A DNA stretch of 6,981 nucleotides from Aalborgiella sp043740415 (GTDB taxonomy: Bacteria > Pseudomonadota > Gammaproteobacteria > Burkholderiales > Burkholderiaceae_C): assembly GCA_043740415.1 (NCBI GenBank), contig JAYUCJ010000242.1:1-6981 (forward strand). The letters are read 5' to 3'. Under the pieces are notes generated by a model. The model was not told the DNA's origin. It saw only the letters and a program-made list of their open reading frames with translations, and made no database searches. This document shows positions 4,493-6,981 of the stretch, in pieces. The first letter of the stretch is position 1. Each line of letters starts with the position of its first letter. The translations under genes and the position numbers were made by a program.

Positions 4493-6981
4493 TTTGAACC
4501 TCCAGCTTGTTTGCACTCAATCGAATCCGGTTGTGTGGTACACAAAAACGGTATGGAATAACCCTGCTGACTCGAGTCAAATTCTATGGGTTTGAGCGGT
4601 GAAACAGTTACCGGCATAGCAACCGCGCCTGTCTTGATACGTTGATTGACTTGCTCCAAGATACTTGGCGTGCACGATCCCTCGATGAAATCCGCGCGGT
4701 ACAACTCACCCGCTTTGATGTTCATCAGCAAGCTCACACCATCACCTAAGTTACGGTTGCTGGTGATGCCCATTCGGCTGCCGATTGGCATGGTCGTTGT
4801 ATCGACTTGCATGACATGGCTGATAGCGCGCACACCACAAATGCTGTATTGACCGTTTTCGTCAGTGGTCATGTTCGTACCGTCTTCCATGTACAAACGA
4901 ACACCTGGAATACCCAGTTCGCCCTTGTCTTGGACGCCGTTACGTTCACCTTTGTCTTGACCGCCATTTTGGTTACAGTCAACAAAGACTTTACCAGCCA
5001 CGCAAGCTTCGCGGGTAAACACGCCGCGAGTCACCAAGACTTTGGCTGTTGCTACCAAAGACGATATCGCAAACGGTGCTTTTGCTTGGGCGCGGTTGAT
5101 GCCATCACCCAGGTCTGCACCGATGCCCAAGCGGACGCGGTAGCGGATCTCGACGATTTCTTTGTTGGCGACCGTGCCTACGTTGTAGGTCAATGCTGGG
5201 CCAGGAGAGCCGGCTGGGTTGGCCATTGCAGAAACAACGCCAGCACGCACCAACTTGACCGTGCCTTCAATGAGTTTGAAGCCCAGCGGTAGGTTATCAG
5301 CAATCGTGACATTCTTGGTGGTGCCACCAACCGGCTTAACGCGCAGTGAATACTCGACCGAATCGCCAAGTTCAGCATTCTTAACACCCACTCGTTTTTC
5401 TAGGAAGAGTCCTGTTTGAACGATAACGTTAGCGCAGCTCTTACCACTCTCTTTGTCAGTGCCCGTCAAAGTATTGACGCCTCTTGCGACGACGCAATTG
5501 GACGCGTCGCCGGCTTCTACAGCATCACCAAGTTTCATTTGGTAGCGCAGTTCAATGCTGCTCTTCGCGGCTATAGAACCAATGTCAAATATCAACTCAC
5601 CAATTGCAGATATCGGTGCGCTCGCCGCAACGCCGTTTACCTTGGCAGAGCCTGCAACAAACTCAAACCCAACTGGTGGTGTATCTGTCACTTTGGTTTT
5701 TACGGCGCTTGAACTCGAATTACTGACAGAAATTGAATACTCAACCACATCGCCCGCTGAGGCTACTTTGGTGACAGTCGATTTTTTGATGTTTAACTCG
5801 CCGTCATCTTGAACCACAAAGACAATGCCTGTCGGCACGCCTGATGCAGAATCCCCACCAACAGTGGTTGGTGGCAAAGGCGTAGCAGGCAAGGTGCCAG
5901 GTGGTCCTGAGGTAGCAGGTGCTGACGTTGAAATATCTGTGGCAGCAGCGTTGGCTGGCGGAATCGGTGCATCTGCTGCTGAGTATGTGTACCCAGGATT
6001 TACGACTGTGTCGCTTGCAACTGCACTTGCATAAGCCAAGTTATTCTGTGAGCTGGTGGGAAGATTGCCAGTACCAAAGTCAACGGTGACTTTGAAAGTA
6101 GCAATACAAGACTGTCCACCTGTCAAATCATTGACTCCTGAGAACAAGGCACTTGCCGCCGCTTTACCTTGGAATGGCGTACTTGCAGGTGTACATGTCG
6201 CACCGTTTGCACCGTTGGAGACAGCATAGTTGCTGATAGTGATAGATGTCGCCGTCGGGAACGTTGGCTTCAAATTATCATTGACTTGTACGTTGTATGC
6301 AGTCGGCGTTCCGGCGCAACCAGTTGGTGCTGAGGCGCATACGTTGGCAACAACAATGCTGTACGAAACTTCAAATACTTTTGGTCCAATCTGTTTTGGT
6401 ACACCAACTGCTTTTACAGTATCAATAGCTGTAATAGGCACAGTAATCGTAGCTTCTTTGCAATTCGTTGGGTTGAGTTTCTCGCACAGTTTGTATTTGA
6501 TAACGTAAGCTCCACCCGGTGTTCCTGGTGGAACACTGACTATGCCTGTTGCTGGATCCAATACTGGAACCGGTGCTCCTGCTTTGATTGGCGTGGCAGG
6601 TTCGAATACTGTCATCACAGCGTTACCTGTAGCTCCTACTGTCGCTAACACACCATTGACCGTGTCATTGGACAATGCATTGCCTATGTTGGCATTGCCC
6701 GCTGTGCCGTTAACACCCGTGATGACGTCATCAGTCACCACCAAAAGCGCCGCTGGCACAGTCACTACCGCATTCGTGGTCGCGCAGTTCGTTGGGTTGA
6801 GCTTCTCGCAGATGGTGTAGGCAATCGTGTAGACGCCGGCTGGTGTGCCTGGCGGTACACTGACTTGGCCTGTGGCTGGGGTTATCGCGGGCACGTTGGT
6901 GTTGCCCGCCGGTGCTGTCGCCAGCGGTGCTGGTGGTGTGCTGGTCAAGACCGTGTTGCCCGCCGCGCCCAAGGTCGGCGT
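4489..6981 (-). CDS. Large secreted repeat protein with DUF11 domains and an SdrD-B-like calcium-binding domain (5' partial)
   Basis: The frame is open to the window edge and ends at TGA 4491-4489; 830 residues are visible, and the signal peptide and an unknown number of repeats lie outside. Residue numbers here count from base 6972. Two copies of a 108-residue repeat (to about 180) carry the signature CEKLNPTNC. A DUF11-like domain spans about 185-330, an Ala/Pro/Thr-rich linker 331-382, and two clear DUF11 domains about 395-520 (VVEYSISVSNSSSSAVKTKV) and 521-648 (LGDSVEYSLRVKPVGG). An SdrD-B-like domain at about 656-765 has VFVDCNQNGGQDKGE and the beta-sandwich end TTDENGQYSICGV, typical of calcium-binding stalk modules. 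A tail with Cys767, Cys811 and Cys820 ends the protein. Sixteen cysteines, mostly in close pairs, point to an oxidising, extracytoplasmic place. It is probably a surface adhesin or stalk; no ligand can be inferred. It is translationally coupled to the barrel gene downstream. Confidence 0.85.
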   Translation of the reverse strand, partial: TPTLGAAGNTVLTSTPPAPLATAPAGNTNVPAITPATGQVSVPPGTPAGVYTIAYTICEKLNPTNCATTNAVVTVPAALLVVTDDVITGVNGTAGNANIGNALSNDTVNGVLATVGATGNAVMTVFEPATPIKAGAPVPVLDPATGIVSVPPGTPGGAYVIKYKLCEKLNPTNCKEATITVPITAIDTVKAVGVPKQIGPKVFEVSYSIVVANVCASAPTGCAGTPTAYNVQVNDNLKPTFPTATSITISNYAVSNGANGATCTPASTPFQGKAAASALFSGVNDLTGGQSCIATFKVTVDFGTGNLPTSSQNNLAYASAVASDTVVNPGYTYSAADAPIPPANAAATDISTSAPATSGPPGTLPATPLPPTTVGGDSASGVPTGIVFVVQDDGELNIKKSTVTKVASAGDVVEYSISVSNSSSSAVKTKVTDTPPVGFEFVAGSAKVNGVAASAPISAIGELIFDIGSIAAKSSIELRYQMKLGDAVEAGDASNCVVARGVNTLTGTDKESGKSCANVIVQTGLFLEKRVGVKNAELGDSVEYSLRVKPVGGTTKNVTIADNLPLGFKLIEGTVKLVRAGVVSAMANPAGSPGPALTYNVGTVANKEIVEIRYRVRLGIGADLGDGINRAQAKAPFAISSLVATAKVLVTRGVFTREACVAGKVFVDCNQNGGQDKGERNGVQDKGELGIPGVRLYMEDGTNMTTDENGQYSICGVRAISHVMQVDTTTMPIGSRMGITSNRNLGDGVSLLMNIKAGELYRADFIEGSCTPSILEQVNQRIKTGAVAMPVTVSPLKPIEFDSSQQGYSIPFLCTTQPDSIECKQAGGSK
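4499..4503 (-). promoter_or_regulatory. Shine-Dalgarno site that fixes the start of the barrel gene
   Basis: GGAGG lies 6 bases (TTCAAA) before the ATG at 4492 and inside the last codons (Gly-Gly) of the DUF11 gene. It favours the 4492 start over the in-frame GTG at 4516 and over ATG 4429, neither of which has a good site. With the ATGA overlap it supports translational coupling. Confidence 0.8.
4915..4968 (-). repeat. 27-bp tandem duplication of a calcium-loop segment in the SdrD-B-like domain
   Basis: Two adjacent 9-residue units, NGGQDKGER and NGVQDKGEL (residues 669-686 of the DUF11 protein, numbered from base 6972), are encoded by DNA with a 27-base period; TTGTCTTG on the plus strand recurs at 4925 and 4952. 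SdrD-B modules usually carry one such N-G-x-x-D-x-G-E loop before the L-G-I-P-G-V strand, so the second unit looks like an insertion of an extra acidic loop. The two copies have already diverged at several bases, so the duplication is not very recent. Confidence 0.8.
5827..5982 (-). other. Ala/Pro/Thr/Ser-rich linker in the DUF11 protein
   Basis: Residues about 331-382 (from base 6972) are low-complexity, rich in Ala, Pro, Thr and Ser (for example PATPLPPTTVGG), with no predicted beta pattern. They separate the repeat and first DUF11-like part from the two canonical DUF11 domains. The stretch probably acts as a flexible or extended spacer. Confidence 0.7.
6433..6981 (-). repeat. Tandem 324-bp (108-residue) repeats, one full copy and one cut by the window edge
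   Basis: The motif SVPPGTP-x-G-x-Y-x-I-x-Y-x-x-CEKLNPTNC occurs at residues 38-63 and again at 146-171 (from base 6972), a spacing of exactly 108 residues. In DNA the plus-strand word GTTGGGTTGA recurs at 6467 and 6791, 324 bases apart. The full unit also holds a segment GNALSNDTVNGV that resembles the linker strand of bacterial Ig/cadherin-like surface repeats. The two cysteines of each unit are 8 residues apart and could form a small disulfide loop. The array probably continues upstream of the gene part seen here. Confidence 0.85.

Noticed and set aside
4493..4516. GTG at 4516 as the start of the barrel protein
   Set aside because: It adds eight residues with no ribosome-binding site in front of it, whereas ATG 4492 has GGAGG at a good distance and the ATGA overlap.
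4807..5292. Plus-strand open frame of 161 codons opposite the DUF11 gene
   Set aside because: It lies fully antisense to a strongly supported gene with recognisable DUF11 and SdrD-B domains; its protein shows no domain pattern and no ribosome-binding site was evident.

Overview
This window looks like a piece of a moderate-GC betaproteobacterial chromosome, probably Burkholderiales. That guess rests on the style of the encoded proteins (a YbgC-like thioesterase fused to a GNAT domain, a P-type ATPase tail, and a DUF11 surface protein next to an outer-membrane barrel) and on codon usage. No marker gene is present to fix the taxon. The window is almost entirely coding, and no RNA gene, IS element, CRISPR array or gene-free stretch over 300 bases was seen.

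Layout: the left edge holds the 3' end of a plus-strand gene, most likely the C-terminal membrane part of a cation-transporting P-type ATPase. Its last 14 bases overlap the 3' end of a convergent minus-strand gene for a two-domain protein, a hot-dog acyl-CoA thioesterase followed by a YjcF-like GNAT acetyltransferase. Everything else is also on the minus strand. A secreted protein of at least 830 residues (right part, cut by the window edge) carries 108-residue tandem repeats, DUF11 domains, a proline-rich linker and a calcium-loop SdrD-B-like domain. It is followed by a 1101-residue outer-membrane beta-barrel protein with an Ig-like (Big_1/invasin type) N-terminal domain.

The two large genes overlap by an ATGA stop/start, and a strong GGAGG ribosome-binding site lies inside the upstream gene, so they are very probably translated together and act together. 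The simplest reading is a surface-display pair: a long, disulfide-rich, calcium-binding filamentous protein and a dedicated outer-membrane partner that anchors or exports it. The partnership is inferred from gene order and domain content. The thioesterase-GNAT gene starts 25 bases after the barrel gene and may be read through from it. A perfect 8-bp inverted repeat covers its start codons, so coupling, attenuation or termination there is an open question.
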